The position numbers were made by a program, and so were the translations under genes. The notes under the pieces are model-generated. The model saw only the letters and a program-made list of their open reading frames with translations, searched no databases and was not told where the DNA came from. Source: an uncultured Tenacibaculum sp. (lineage in GTDB: Bacteria; Bacteroidota; Bacteroidia; Flavobacteriales; Flavobacteriaceae). Taken from it: a stretch of DNA of 64,000 bases. Where the stretch lies: contig CANMJA010000018.1 in the NCBI GenBank assembly GCA_947498055.1, positions 1 through 64,000 of the forward strand, in the 5' to 3' direction. Shown here one piece after another: positions 33,989-43,706 of this stretch (positions are counted from its first letter, which is position 1; the number at the start of each line of letters is the position of its first letter).

Positions 33989-34747
33989 TTATAAGTTTTC
34001 CTCTTTTATAATAGTATGCGGTACCTTGGTAACATCCCAATCAATCACCAAACCACCAGCTAAAGACTTTGCAATTTCTTTACCATATAAAAACTCACAT
34101 AAATACAAAGCAGCTTCAAAAGATTTTGCACCACCAGCAGAAGTAATATACTTACCATCATGTACAAAAAGAACCTCTTTTCGAATATCTAATGCAGGAA
34201 ACATGTTACGCATTTTATCTATATCTGAAGGAAATGTAGTAGATACCTTTCCATTTAAAACACCAGCCTTAGCAAGTACAAAAGCACCATCGCAATGAGA
34301 AGTAACAAATAGTGCTTCATTATCTACTTTTTTTACAAAGTCGATCATTTTTGTGTCTTCCAAGTCAGTGTCTAAATGATGTTCTGCACTAGGCACTACC
34401 AAAATATCTATTTTAGGTAAAGCATCTTTTAAGTAATTAAAATCAGGAATAATCTTCATTCCCTCAAAAGTAGTTACAGGCTTATCTGTATTAGCTACCG
34501 TAAACACATTCATTGCTTTTATACCTTTTCTAAAAATAGTATGCTGAAAAATATCGAAAGGAGCAGTTAATTCAGTATTAAAGGTACCGTCCATAATTAA
34601 AAAAGCAACATTATATCTCCCTTCCTTTAATGCAGGAAAGACCTTTTCTTTTTTAATCGTTTTTAACGCTTCATTCTTCTTTTCTGTAGCAGGTGAGCTA
34701 CAAGAAACTATTAGAATTGACAGGAGTAAAATGGCCCAATTTTTCAT
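33989..34747 (-). CDS. DJ-1/PfpI-family lipoprotein
   Basis: 252 residues from the ATG at 34745-34747, which gives a lipoprotein signal with Cys16; the longer open frame (to 34819) adds residues without function. The domain is of the GlxA/ThiJ/PfpI type: YNVAFLIMDGTFNTELTAPFDIF, the nucleophile-elbow region FVTSHCDGAFVLAKAGVLNG with a Cys, and ITSAGGAKSFEAALYLCEFLYG, which resembles the GATase1-like domain of AraC-type GlxA regulators but without a DNA-binding domain. It is membrane-anchored and faces the periplasm; the substrate is unknown. Its 3' end is only 9 bp from the right island repeat. Confidence 0.82.
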   Translation of the reverse strand: MKNWAILLLSILIVSCSSPATEKKNEALKTIKKEKVFPALKEGRYNVAFLIMDGTFNTELTAPFDIFQHTIFRKGIKAMNVFTVANTDKPVTTFEGMKIIPDFNYLKDALPKIDILVVPSAEHHLDTDLEDTKMIDFVKKVDNEALFVTSHCDGAFVLAKAGVLNGKVSTTFPSDIDKMRNMFPALDIRKEVLFVHDGKYITSAGGAKSFEAALYLCEFLYGKEIAKSLAGGLVIDWDVTKVPHTIIKEENL

Positions 34748-34774
34748 ATTAAAAAAGTATTTACTTAGAAACAT

Positions 34775-34782
34775 CAAAAGTA
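34775..34782 (-). promoter_or_regulatory. Candidate -7 element for the DJ-1/PfpI gene
   Basis: On the minus strand the bases read TACTTTTG, a match to the Bacteroidota -7 consensus TAnnTTTG, 28 bp before the ATG. No well-spaced TTTG/TTG -33 element is seen, so the call is weak. Confidence 0.3.
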
Positions 34783-35054
34783 TTGAAAAATATACGAAAT
34801 AATTAGTTGCAAAAGGCATTAGATATTTTCTGTAACTAATAAATTAAGAATTTCTAAATAGATTGAAAAGTAGCTTTAAAGAAAATAAGAGATGTTAAAA
34901 ACAATAACTTACTTACTCTTATATGTTTAAAATTATTGACTTTATCTTTTTATTGTTTTAATTAAGAGAAAACGTTAAGTCTTTAACATTTAATTAAGAA
35001 TTTTATGCGTGTAGTTTTTCTAATTTCGAGCAATTATTTTCAAATAAACTTATA
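34783..35054. other. Intergenic region between divergent genes
   Basis: The 307-bp spacer (34748-35054) between the divergent PfpI and metalloprotease genes is AT-rich and holds no reading frame or strong hairpin. TAATTTCG about 30 bp before the metalloprotease start is a one-mismatch match to TAnnTTTG and may be its promoter. Confidence 0.4.
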
Positions 35055-37565
35055 ATGACAAAAAAAATATTTTCTTTCCTGCTTGTAGGAATGTTCTTTT
35101 TTAGTTTTACCTCTAACGTAGAGGCACAACGAAGAAGAAAAAACAAGACGCACCATAAAAAAAAGAAGAAAGGGGCTTCTCCTAAAGCAAAAGGTAAACC
35201 TAAAAAAGGAGCCATATTGCCATATGAAAAAGTGGTAACTAAAAAACATGCTACCGACGAAGGCTTATTTAAAGTACATACGAAAGATCAAAACTATTTA
35301 TTTGAAATTCCAGATTCTTTATTAGGAAAACAAATGCTAATGGTAACGCGTATCGCTAAAACAGCGAATGGTATTGGTTTTGGTGGAGGTAAGCAAAATA
35401 CCCAGGTTTTAAGATGGGAAAAAAAGCACAAAAAAATATTGGTAAGAGTAGTATCACACTCTGTAGTAGCTGATAGTATTTTACCAGTACATGAAGCTGT
35501 TGTAAATTCTAATTTTGAACCGATATTATTTTCTTTTCCAATAAAAGCTTTTAGTAAAGATTCTACAGCAACAGTAATTGATGCAACACCACTTTTTTCT
35601 ACAGATGTTAAAGCTATTGGTTTTCCTCAATTTAGAAGAAAACAATTTAAAATTACAAGAATGGATAAGGCACGTTCTTATATAGAACGAATGAGTAGTT
35701 ATCCTAAAAACATTGAAGTTAGACATGTAAAGACATACTTCTCAAATCAACCACCATCTAATGGTAGTGTAGGTTCTGTTTCATTAGAATTAAGTAATTC
35801 TATGATTTTGTTGCCAGAAGTACCAATGAAAAGACGTTACTTCGATCAAAGAGTAGGTTGGTTTGCTAGAGCGCAAACAGATTATGGCTTAGATGCTCAA
35901 AAAAGTAAAAGAGTAACGTATTTAGATAGATGGCGTTTAGAAGTAAAAGAGGAAGATAAAGCGAAATTTAATAGAGGGGAATTAGTAGAACCTAAAAAAC
36001 CAATTGTTTATTATATTGATAGAGCTACACCTAAAAAATGGCGTAAATATTTAAAGCAAGGAATAGAAGATTGGCAAGTTGCTTTTGAAGCAGCAGGGTT
36101 TAAAAATGCAATTATAGCAAAAGATCCACCTACAAAGGAAGAAGATCCTGAATGGAGCCCTGAAGATGTACGTTATTCTGTAGTTCGTTACTTGGCATCT
36201 CCAATACCAAATGCAAACGGACCACATGTTAGTGACCCACGTTCGGGTGAAATTTTAGAATCAGATATCAACTGGTATCATAATGTAATGACTTTATTAC
36301 ATAATTGGTTTTTTATTCAAACTGCTGCTATAAATCCAGATGCTAGAGGGAATGAATTTAAAGAAGAAGTAATGGGACGTTTAATCCGTTTCGTATCTGC
36401 GCATGAAGTTGGTCATACTATTGGGTTACCTCATAACATGGGAAGTTCTGTAGCATACCCTGTAGATTCTCTTCGTTCAGCTACATTTACTAAAAAATAT
36501 GGAACAGCGCCTTCAATTATGGATTATGCTCGTTTTAACTATGTAGCACAACCAGAAGATAAAGGAGTGGCAATGATGCCAGATATTGGACCGTACGATA
36601 AATATGCAATTTCTTGGGGATATAGACCTATCTTAGGTGTAAGTGCAAAAGCAGAAAAATCAATCTTAAATAAATGGATTACTGATAAGGCAAATGATCC
36701 AATGTATCGATTTGGACATCAGCAAGTAGTGAATATAATAGATCCTAGCTCGCAAACAGAAGATTTAGGAGATGATGCGATAAAAGCAAGTACGTATGGT
36801 ATTAAAAATTTAAAGAGAATTTTACCGAAATTAGAAGATTGGACTACCGAAGAAGGAGAAACGTATGAAGAGTTAAATACTATGTACGGACAATTATTAG
36901 GGCAGTTTAATAGATACATGGGACATGTGAGTTCTAATATAGGAGGAGTATATGAGCATTATAAAGCAGCAGGACAAAATGGTGCTGTATATACGCATGT
37001 AGATAAAAATCATCAAAAAAACGCATTACGTTTTATTAATGAAGAATTATTTAAAACACCTACTTGGTTATTAGACAAAAGTATTTTTGATAAAACACAG
37101 TTTTCGGGTTCAGGAGAACGTATTAGAGGTTTACAAACAAGAACTTTAAATAGAATCTTAAAAACGGGTAGAATGGCTCGTATGATAGAAAACGAAACTT
37201 TAAATGGAACAACTGCATATACACTCTTAGATATGATGGGTGATTTACGTAAAGGAGTTTGGAGTGAATTGTATACCTATAAATCTATCGATGCATATCG
37301 TAGAAATTTACAAAGAGCACATTTAGATCGTTTAGATTTTCTATTAAATAAGGCGAAAGATCAAAGAGCAGTAAATAATGGAGGGTATTTCAAACAAACG
37401 GGAGTAAATGTTAGTCAGTCAGATATAAAACCAGTAGTAAGAGGTGAATTAAAACGATTAAAAAGAGATATAAAAAGAAGTATAGCATCTGCTAAAAACT
37501 CGATAACACGTTATCATTTACAAGATGCAGTAGATAGAATAGATACTATTTTAGATCCGAAATAA
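35055..37565 (+). CDS. Zinc-dependent metalloprotease (DUF5117/DUF4953 type)
   Basis: 836 residues with a signal peptide (1-25, ending VEAQ) and then a strikingly basic stretch (residues 26-52, mostly Arg, Lys, His). A DUF5117-like N-terminal domain is followed by the catalytic metzincin-type motif HEVGHTIGLPHNMGSS, the extended H-E-x-x-H-x-x-G-x-x-H at about residue 450, with Met-turn-like sequence IMDYARFNYVA about 40 residues later. The C-terminal third is a helical domain. It is probably a secreted or periplasmic peptidase, common in Bacteroidota but of unknown substrate. The CocE-type hydrolase gene is 183 bp downstream. Confidence 0.87.
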   Translation: MTKKIFSFLLVGMFFFSFTSNVEAQRRRKNKTHHKKKKKGASPKAKGKPKKGAILPYEKVVTKKHATDEGLFKVHTKDQNYLFEIPDSLLGKQMLMVTRIAKTANGIGFGGGKQNTQVLRWEKKHKKILVRVVSHSVVADSILPVHEAVVNSNFEPILFSFPIKAFSKDSTATVIDATPLFSTDVKAIGFPQFRRKQFKITRMDKARSYIERMSSYPKNIEVRHVKTYFSNQPPSNGSVGSVSLELSNSMILLPEVPMKRRYFDQRVGWFARAQTDYGLDAQKSKRVTYLDRWRLEVKEEDKAKFNRGELVEPKKPIVYYIDRATPKKWRKYLKQGIEDWQVAFEAAGFKNAIIAKDPPTKEEDPEWSPEDVRYSVVRYLASPIPNANGPHVSDPRSGEILESDINWYHNVMTLLHNWFFIQTAAINPDARGNEFKEEVMGRLIRFVSAHEVGHTIGLPHNMGSSVAYPVDSLRSATFTKKYGTAPSIMDYARFNYVAQPEDKGVAMMPDIGPYDKYAISWGYRPILGVSAKAEKSILNKWITDKANDPMYRFGHQQVVNIIDPSSQTEDLGDDAIKASTYGIKNLKRILPKLEDWTTEEGETYEELNTMYGQLLGQFNRYMGHVSSNIGGVYEHYKAAGQNGAVYTHVDKNHQKNALRFINEELFKTPTWLLDKSIFDKTQFSGSGERIRGLQTRTLNRILKTGRMARMIENETLNGTTAYTLLDMMGDLRKGVWSELYTYKSIDAYRRNLQRAHLDRLDFLLNKAKDQRAVNNGGYFKQTGVNVSQSDIKPVVRGELKRLKRDIKRSIASAKNSITRYHLQDAVDRIDTILDPK

Positions 37566-37748
37566 CTAAGAATATAAGTTGTGACGAATAGAAAAAGAGT
37601 TTGTTAATATTATATTTCACCATATTTTTTAGCAAACAAAACAAACAACTATATTTTTATTATCTTTTTGAGGTTGTATTTAATCTGGTTCATTTTCCAT
37701 TTTAATGCAGCCTCATTTTTTTAATAAACAACAACCAAATAAAAAATA

Positions 37749-39674
37749 ATGAAAACATATTTAAAACTTTTAGTGGTTTTGTTGGTACTGGGGAGCTGTC
37801 AACAAAAAGAGAAAAAAACAAAAGAAAAAGAAGTTGTAAAAGACACTTACGTTCAAGACAATTACACAAAAAAAGAAGTGAAAATTGCAATGAGAGATGG
37901 TGTTAAATTACACGTAACAATTTATGCTCCTAAAGATACAAGTAAAACATATCCAATATTATTACAGAGAACTCCTTATAGTTGTCAACCTTATGGAGCA
38001 GATACCTTTAGAACGAAAATTGGACCGAATTCACATCTAATGAAAGAAGGAAATGTTATTGTGTATGAAGATGTTCGTGGGCGTTGGATGAGCGAGGGAG
38101 TGTATGATAATATGAGAGCGTATATTCCGAATAAAACAGCAAAACAAACCGATGAAACTACAGATACCTATGATACGATAGATTGGTTGGTTAAAAACGT
38201 AGAGAATAATAATGGAAATGTCGGAACTTGGGGAATTTCTTATCCAGGACATTATGCAACCGTTTCAACAATAGATGCACACCCAGCATTAAAAGCTGCG
38301 TCTCCACAAGCTTGTATCGGAGATTTCTTTTTTGATGATTTTCATCATAACGGTGCGTTTTTGTTAAGTTATTTTAGAGCAATATCATTGTTTGGTACGT
38401 ATAAAGATCAACCTACAGATTCTGCTTGGTATTCATTTCCTAAAATGGGAACCGAAGACCAATACCAATTCTTTTTAGATAAAGGACCTTTAAAGAATTT
38501 GAATGAATATTTTCAATACGATAAATTAGATACTAAAGTAGCTACTAATAAAAATAAGATAGATGATTTCTTTTGGAAAGAAATTGTAGAGCACCCAAAT
38601 TATGATGATAATTGGAAAAGGAAAGGAATTATTCAGCATTTAGATAAAGTGCCATCTACGGTTGCAACTATGATAGTTGGAGGTTGGTTTGATGCAGAAG
38701 ATTTATATGGGCCTTTAGAAACGTACAAAGGAATAGAAAAACAACAACCAAATAATTACAATACGATGGTTTTTGGGCCATGGGATCATGGAGCATGGGC
38801 AAGAAATAAAGTATCTAATAAAGTGGGTAATTATTACTTTGGAGATTCTATTTCTTTAAATTTTCAAAAGCAAATAGAAGCAAAGTTTTTCAATCATTTC
38901 TTAAAAGGAAATGCATCTAAAAAATCTGGATTACCAGAAGCCTATGTTTTTGATACTGGAAAGAAAGAATGGAAATCGTACGATGTTTGGCCTCCAAAAA
39001 ATGCAATAAAACAATCATTTTACTTATCTAATAACCAAGAATTAACCGAGAAACAGAAAAGTGAAAGAGTAAAGATTAATTTTATAAGTGATGTAAAACG
39101 ACCTGTACCTTATTCAGAAGATATTAAAACGGTGTTTACCCCAAGAAAATACATGACAGACGATCAGCGTTTTGCTGCTCGTAGACCAGATGTGTTGGTT
39201 TTTGAAACGGAGGTTTTAACAGATGATTTTACGTTATCGGGAGATATTTTAGCAAAATTAAAAGTAGCAACAACTGGTTCTGCTGCCGATTGGATTGTAA
39301 AGGTAATAGACGTGCACCCAGCAGATTTAAAAAATGATAACGCAGAAATGCAAAAGCATTTGAAATTAAGTAATTACCACATGATGGTACGTAGTGAAGT
39401 ATTACGAGGACGTTTTAGAAATAGCTTTTCAAAACCAGAACCATTTACACCTAATAAAAAAACAGAGGTAAATATTAAATTACAAGATGTATTTCACACC
39501 TTTAAAAAAGGTCATAAATTACAGATACAAGTACAAAGTACCTGGTTTCCTTTAATAGATTTGAATCCGCAAACCTATGTAGATAATATTTACAAAGCAG
39601 AAGAAAAAGATTTTAAAACACAAACACATTCAATTTTTACAGATTCTAGTATTGAGTTTACTGTTTTAAAGTAA
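37749..39674 (+). CDS. CocE/NonD-family hydrolase lipoprotein (X-Pro peptidase S15-like)
   Basis: 641 residues; lipobox Cys17. The alpha/beta-hydrolase domain carries the nucleophile in GTWGISYPGHYA (Ser at about residue 164, G-x-S-Y-x-G). The acid appears in VGGWFDAEDLYG and the His in FGPWDHGAWA. A C-terminal jelly-roll domain (PX-Pro C-like: FETEVLTDDFTLSGDILAKLKV ... HKLQIQVQSTWFPLIDLNPQ) completes the S15/CocE layout. Relatives act as glutaryl-7-ACA acylases, esterases or X-Pro dipeptidyl-peptidases; the exact activity is unresolved. It lies after the metalloprotease, suggesting joint peptide breakdown in the periplasm. Confidence 0.88.
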   Translation: MKTYLKLLVVLLVLGSCQQKEKKTKEKEVVKDTYVQDNYTKKEVKIAMRDGVKLHVTIYAPKDTSKTYPILLQRTPYSCQPYGADTFRTKIGPNSHLMKEGNVIVYEDVRGRWMSEGVYDNMRAYIPNKTAKQTDETTDTYDTIDWLVKNVENNNGNVGTWGISYPGHYATVSTIDAHPALKAASPQACIGDFFFDDFHHNGAFLLSYFRAISLFGTYKDQPTDSAWYSFPKMGTEDQYQFFLDKGPLKNLNEYFQYDKLDTKVATNKNKIDDFFWKEIVEHPNYDDNWKRKGIIQHLDKVPSTVATMIVGGWFDAEDLYGPLETYKGIEKQQPNNYNTMVFGPWDHGAWARNKVSNKVGNYYFGDSISLNFQKQIEAKFFNHFLKGNASKKSGLPEAYVFDTGKKEWKSYDVWPPKNAIKQSFYLSNNQELTEKQKSERVKINFISDVKRPVPYSEDIKTVFTPRKYMTDDQRFAARRPDVLVFETEVLTDDFTLSGDILAKLKVATTGSAADWIVKVIDVHPADLKNDNAEMQKHLKLSNYHMMVRSEVLRGRFRNSFSKPEPFTPNKKTEVNIKLQDVFHTFKKGHKLQIQVQSTWFPLIDLNPQTYVDNIYKAEEKDFKTQTHSIFTDSSIEFTVLK

Positions 39675-39860
39675 GTTATTATATTGGTTTTACAGGTATA
39701 AAATCATATGAATTAGATTGACTTTGATGGTGGTTAAGCGTATTCAAAATCAAAAAAATCTAATATAAAATAAATAGTATTTAGAAAATATCTTGCGAGA
39801 TGTGAAATAAAATTTTCAATATTATTTTTGAGATGTATCGAAATCTCATTTTAAAAAACA

Positions 39861-39895
39861 AAACCCCATGTAAAATCAGTTTTTACATGGGGTTT
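39861..39895. terminator. Bidirectional terminator (hydrolase / asnB)
   Basis: A perfect 15-bp stem AAACCCCATGTAAAA / TTTTACATGGGGTTT with a five-base loop and T- and A-runs outside, between the convergent CocE-like and asnB genes. Confidence 0.92.
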
Positions 39896-39925
39896 TTCAA
39901 TCACTAAAATATATTAAAAAATCAA

Positions 39926-41587
39926 TTAATAAGCATCTTCATGTACCATTTTAATAGCACGACCACTAGGTTCATTTTGGTTTCTAAAACTTTCGTCCCA
40001 AGCAAGAGCAGTAGGAGAACTACAAGCAATAGAAGGAACAGAAGGAACTGTTAATGCAGCAGTTTCACTAGGAAAATGTCCTTCAAAAATAGAACGATAA
40101 TAGTACTCTTCTTTGGCTCTTGGGGTTTGTATTGGAAATCTATGAGCAGCACTAGCCATCATTTCATCGGTAACCTCTTTTTCTACGACTTCTTTTAAAG
40201 TATCAATCCAGTTATAACCAACACCATCAGAAAATTGTTCTTTTTGTCTCCAAGCCACTTCTTTAGGTAAATAACTTTCAAAAGCTTTACGTAATACCCA
40301 TTTTTCCATACGCTCTCCATTAATCATTTTATCTTCAGGGTTAATTCGCATGGCAACATCCATAAATTCTTTATCTAAAAATGGCACACGACCTTCAATA
40401 CCCCAAGCCATTAAACTTTTATTAGCTCTTAAGCAATCATACTGATATAATTTATCAAGTTTACGTACGGTTTCTTTATGAAACTCTTCTGCGCTTGGTG
40501 CTTTATGAAAATATAAATAACCTCCAAAAATTTCATCAGCTCCTTCACCAGATAACACCATTTTTATTCCCATCGATTTAATAACTCTAGCCAATAAATA
40601 CATTGGAGTAGAAGCTCTAATGGTAGTAATGTCATAGGTTTCTAAGTTGTAGATAACATCTTTAATAGCATCTAAACCTTCTTGTATGGTAAAAGTAACT
40701 TCATGATGTATCGTTTTAATATGTTCAGATACTTTTTTAGCAGCAGCTAAATCAGGAGAACCTTCTAATCCAATAGAAAAAGAATGTAATTGTGGGTACC
40801 AAGCTTCATCAGTATCATCAGATTCAATTCGTTTTGAAGCATATTTTTTAGCAATAGCTGAGGTAATAGAAGAGTCTAAACCACCTGAAAGAAGTACACC
40901 GTAAGGTACGTCACTCATTAATTGACGATGAACAGCAGCATCTAAAGCATCATGTAATTCATCAATACTGGTTTGGTTTTCTTTAACTGCATCATATTCC
41001 ATCCAATCTCTAGAGTACCATCGTTGTAAACCATCTTCTCTCGTGTAAAAGTGTCCCGGAGGGAAGACTTCTATTTTATTACAAACCCCTTCTAAAGCTT
41101 TTAATTCAGAAGCTACATAAAAAGTTCCTTTTTTATCCCAACCCATATATAATGGAATAATTCCCATATGGTCTCTAGCTACTAAATATTCATCTGTTTT
41201 AGCATCATAAATAGCAAAACCAAAAATACCATTTAGTTCATCTAAAAATTCAACTCCTTTTTCTTTATATAAAGCAATAATTACTTCACAATCAGATTTT
41301 GTTTGAAATTCGTAAGTATCTTTAAATTGTTCTCTTAATTCTTTATGATTATATATTTCTCCGTTAGCAGCTAAAACAAATCTTCTATCACTACTAAAAA
41401 GAGGTTGTTGACCAGAGGTAGGATCTACAATAGCCAACCTTTCATGAGCCATAATCGTTTTGTCGTCGCTGTAAATACCACTCCAATCTGGACCTCTATG
41501 ACGAATTTTTTTAGACATCTCTAGAATTTGAGGTCTTACGACTTCAGTTTTATCTTTTAAATCAAACGCACAAACTATTCCACACAT
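39926..41587 (-). CDS. asnB: Asparagine synthetase B (glutamine-hydrolysing)
   Basis: 553 residues. The N-terminal class II glutaminase domain starts with Met-Cys2 (MCGIVCAFD; Cys2 is the nucleophile after Met removal). It contains RHRGPDWSG, HERLAIVD and NGEIYNH. The synthetase domain has the ATP-pyrophosphatase loop LSGGLDSSI and LSGEGADEIFGGY. It converts aspartate, glutamine and ATP to asparagine in the cytoplasm. Length and order match E. coli AsnB. It is a single gene, convergent with the CocE gene and divergent from the GH9 gene. Confidence 0.96.
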   Translation of the reverse strand: MCGIVCAFDLKDKTEVVRPQILEMSKKIRHRGPDWSGIYSDDKTIMAHERLAIVDPTSGQQPLFSSDRRFVLAANGEIYNHKELREQFKDTYEFQTKSDCEVIIALYKEKGVEFLDELNGIFGFAIYDAKTDEYLVARDHMGIIPLYMGWDKKGTFYVASELKALEGVCNKIEVFPPGHFYTREDGLQRWYSRDWMEYDAVKENQTSIDELHDALDAAVHRQLMSDVPYGVLLSGGLDSSITSAIAKKYASKRIESDDTDEAWYPQLHSFSIGLEGSPDLAAAKKVSEHIKTIHHEVTFTIQEGLDAIKDVIYNLETYDITTIRASTPMYLLARVIKSMGIKMVLSGEGADEIFGGYLYFHKAPSAEEFHKETVRKLDKLYQYDCLRANKSLMAWGIEGRVPFLDKEFMDVAMRINPEDKMINGERMEKWVLRKAFESYLPKEVAWRQKEQFSDGVGYNWIDTLKEVVEKEVTDEMMASAAHRFPIQTPRAKEEYYYRSIFEGHFPSETAALTVPSVPSIACSSPTALAWDESFRNQNEPSGRAIKMVHEDAY

Positions 41588-41815
41588 ATCTATATTTTTT
41601 TAATATTTCACTTTTAATTATGGTTCAAATTACTTGATTATAGTTTTTAATAAAAACATTTTTTTTAATATTGATTATAATATAAAACTTTAAAGTTGAT
41701 TTAAGTATATAATTGTTTGTTTATCTTCTTTTTTGATTTAAAAGAATTGAAGTTTGATGTTTTTAGATAGTTTTTTTAACTTAAATTGAGAGTGTTTTCC
41801 ATCAGAAATAATATT

Positions 41816-43522
41816 ATGAAATACATTATCTACCTATTTTTATTAACTGTTTTAAATATAACAGCACAAAAATCAGCAAATATGGCTATTGACATACGCT
41901 TAAATCAATTAGGGTATGCAATAGGTAAAACCAAAATTGTATCTATAAACTCTGCTAAAGTTATATCTAATTTACACTATCGTATTAAAAATAAAAAAGG
42001 AGATGTAGTTAAAAAAGGTGTAATAGTTAAAAGTCAGTTTTGGAAAGATGCAAGCGAATATGTTGGAACTATCGATTTTTCTGAAATAAATGAAGAAGGG
42101 GAATATGTACTAGTTATTGGAGACAAACAAAAAAGCATTAGAGTAAGTTCTTCAATTTATAAAGAAGCAGCAAAGGATGTTTTTAAATATTACTATTACA
42201 GTCGTTCAGGAATAGAAATTAAAAAAGAATTTGGAGGAAAATGGGCTAGACCATTGGCAATGTTGGATACTAAAGCAAAAGTTCACAGTTCAGCAGCAAC
42301 AAAAAAGAGACCAGAAGGAACTGTTATTTCGGCAAGTAAAGGTTGGTACGATGCAGGCGATTATAATAAATATGTGGTAAATAGTGGAATAACTACCTAT
42401 ACTTTACTGAGTGCTTATGAAAATTATAAAGCTTATTATAAGCAGAGAAAGTTTAATATTCCAGAAACAAATAATAATTTACCAGATATTTTAGATGAAG
42501 TAATCTGGAATTTAGATTGGATGTTGGCAATGCAAGATCCCAACGACGGAGGAGTATACCATAAACTAACAGGCTTAAAATTCTCTGGAGTTATTATGCC
42601 TAAAGATTATAAGTTAGATAGGTATGTAGTTAAAAAAAGTACAGGAGCAGCATTAAATTTTGCGGCAGTAACAGCAGTAGCAGCTAGAATATTTAGAGAA
42701 TTTAAAAAAGAGAAACCAGGGTATAGTACAAGATTAATAAATGCTTCCAAAAAAGCATATGCTTGGGCTAAGCAGCATCCTAATGTATATTTTTTGAATC
42801 CGAAAGGAGTAAAAACGGGACAGTATGAAGATTCAAATGTCTTGGGAGAATTTCAATGGGCAGCAGTAGAATTGTTTATAACAACAAAAGATACTATGTA
42901 TAAGAAAGATATAAATATAAAATCAATATCTAATAAAGTGCCTTGGTGGCAAGATACAAGCGCTTTAGCTTTGTATTCAATACTTCATTTTGAAAAAGAA
43001 TTAACGAAAGAATTAAATGTGTTATTAGCTAAAGAAAAATTATTAAATAAGGCAAGAAATTTAAAAAATAGAATAGAAAAATCACCTATGCGAATTGCTA
43101 TGAGTGCCCAAGATTATTTATGGGGAAGTAATGGGGTAGCGGGTAATCAATTGTTATATTTAATAAAAGCATATGAAGTTTCAAAAGACAATTCGTTTTT
43201 AGAGGTAGCTTTTGCCGGAACAGATTATTTATTAGGTAGAAATGGCTTAGGCGTTTCATTTATAACTGGTTTAGGCGAAAAAGCATCAAAAAATCCTCAC
43301 CATAGAATATCTGAAGTAGATAAAATACAACAAGCAATTCCGGGAATGGTAGTTGGCGGGCCGCAACCTGGGCAACAAGATAAATGTAAATATCTAAGTA
43401 AAATGCCAGCAAAATCCTATTCAGATACTTGGTGTTCTTATGCTTCTAATGAGGTCGCTATTAATTGGAATGCTCCTATGGTATATGTTATGAATGCATT
43501 ACATTACTATCAAACAAAATAA
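41816..43522 (+). CDS. Glycoside hydrolase family 9 (endoglucanase-like)
   Basis: 568 residues from ATG 41816 (signal peptide to ITAQ); a longer frame starts 30 bp upstream at a TTG. An N-terminal Ig-like CelD_N domain (IRLNQLGYAIGKTKI ... ISSSIYKEAA) precedes the (alpha/alpha)6 catalytic domain. GH9 hallmarks are present: YDAGDYNKY with Asp179 and Asp182 (nucleophilic water activation), NPHHR, and ASNEVAINWNAP with the proton donor Glu546. The substrate is probably a beta-1,4-glucan or related plant/algal glycan. No SusC/SusD or other CAZyme is adjacent, so it is not in a classical utilisation locus. It may be secreted, but lacks a visible T9SS sorting domain. Confidence 0.9.
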   Translation: MKYIIYLFLLTVLNITAQKSANMAIDIRLNQLGYAIGKTKIVSINSAKVISNLHYRIKNKKGDVVKKGVIVKSQFWKDASEYVGTIDFSEINEEGEYVLVIGDKQKSIRVSSSIYKEAAKDVFKYYYYSRSGIEIKKEFGGKWARPLAMLDTKAKVHSSAATKKRPEGTVISASKGWYDAGDYNKYVVNSGITTYTLLSAYENYKAYYKQRKFNIPETNNNLPDILDEVIWNLDWMLAMQDPNDGGVYHKLTGLKFSGVIMPKDYKLDRYVVKKSTGAALNFAAVTAVAARIFREFKKEKPGYSTRLINASKKAYAWAKQHPNVYFLNPKGVKTGQYEDSNVLGEFQWAAVELFITTKDTMYKKDINIKSISNKVPWWQDTSALALYSILHFEKELTKELNVLLAKEKLLNKARNLKNRIEKSPMRIAMSAQDYLWGSNGVAGNQLLYLIKAYEVSKDNSFLEVAFAGTDYLLGRNGLGVSFITGLGEKASKNPHHRISEVDKIQQAIPGMVVGGPQPGQQDKCKYLSKMPAKSYSDTWCSYASNEVAINWNAPMVYVMNALHYYQTK

Positions 43523-43535
43523 AAGTGTCTTAAAA

Positions 43536-43567
43536 TTTGTACATAATAAAAGTACTTTATAAATTTG
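43536..43567 (+). promoter_or_regulatory. Promoter of the trp operon
   Basis: TTTG at 43536-43539 and TAAATTTG at 43560-43567 match the Bacteroidota housekeeping consensus (TTTG, then TAnnTTTG) with a 20-base spacer. Transcription should begin 4-7 bases after 43567, that is, at or very near the first base of the leader peptide start codon (43574). Confidence 0.8.
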
Positions 43568-43573
43568 TGGCAA

Positions 43574-43627
43574 ATGAAAACGATACAATTAAATAACTGG
43601 TGGTGGAAAACTCTTAACTTACGTTAG
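43574..43627 (+). CDS. trpL: trp operon leader peptide with three Trp codons
   Basis: A 17-codon reading frame encodes MKTIQLNNWWWKTLNLR and a TAG stop. Three consecutive TGG codons lie at 43598-43606. It is followed 32 bp later by a terminator hairpin and then trpE, the classic arrangement for ribosome-mediated attenuation. When charged tRNA-Trp is scarce, the ribosome stalls at the TGG run and downstream RNA folding changes to permit read-through. A small hairpin (TAAC 43615-43618 with GTTA 43623-43626) would be covered by a ribosome at the stop codon. The closeness of the promoter implies an mRNA with almost no 5' leader. Confidence 0.85.
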   Translation: MKTIQLNNWWWKTLNLR

Positions 43628-43659
43628 TGAGACCATCTTGTTATATATAAATAATAACG

Positions 43660-43695
43660 AAAAAGGCTTATCTCATGATAAGCCTTTTTTTATTG
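43660..43695 (+). terminator. Attenuator terminator of the trp operon
   Basis: A 12-bp perfect stem AAAAAGGCTTAT (43660-43671) / ATAAGCCTTTTT (43678-43689) with a six-base loop, continuing into a T-run. It is placed between trpL and trpE. A candidate competing pairing is GTGAGA (43627-43632) with TCTCAT (43671-43676) of the loop; the full antiterminator structure is not obvious by eye. Confidence 0.88.
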
Positions 43696-43706
43696 ACCAA
43701 ATTAAA

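Noticed and set aside
43638..43706. An upstream in-frame start for trpE
   Set aside because: It would place the trpE N-terminus inside the attenuator terminator; the ATG at 43707 gives the normal TrpE start.
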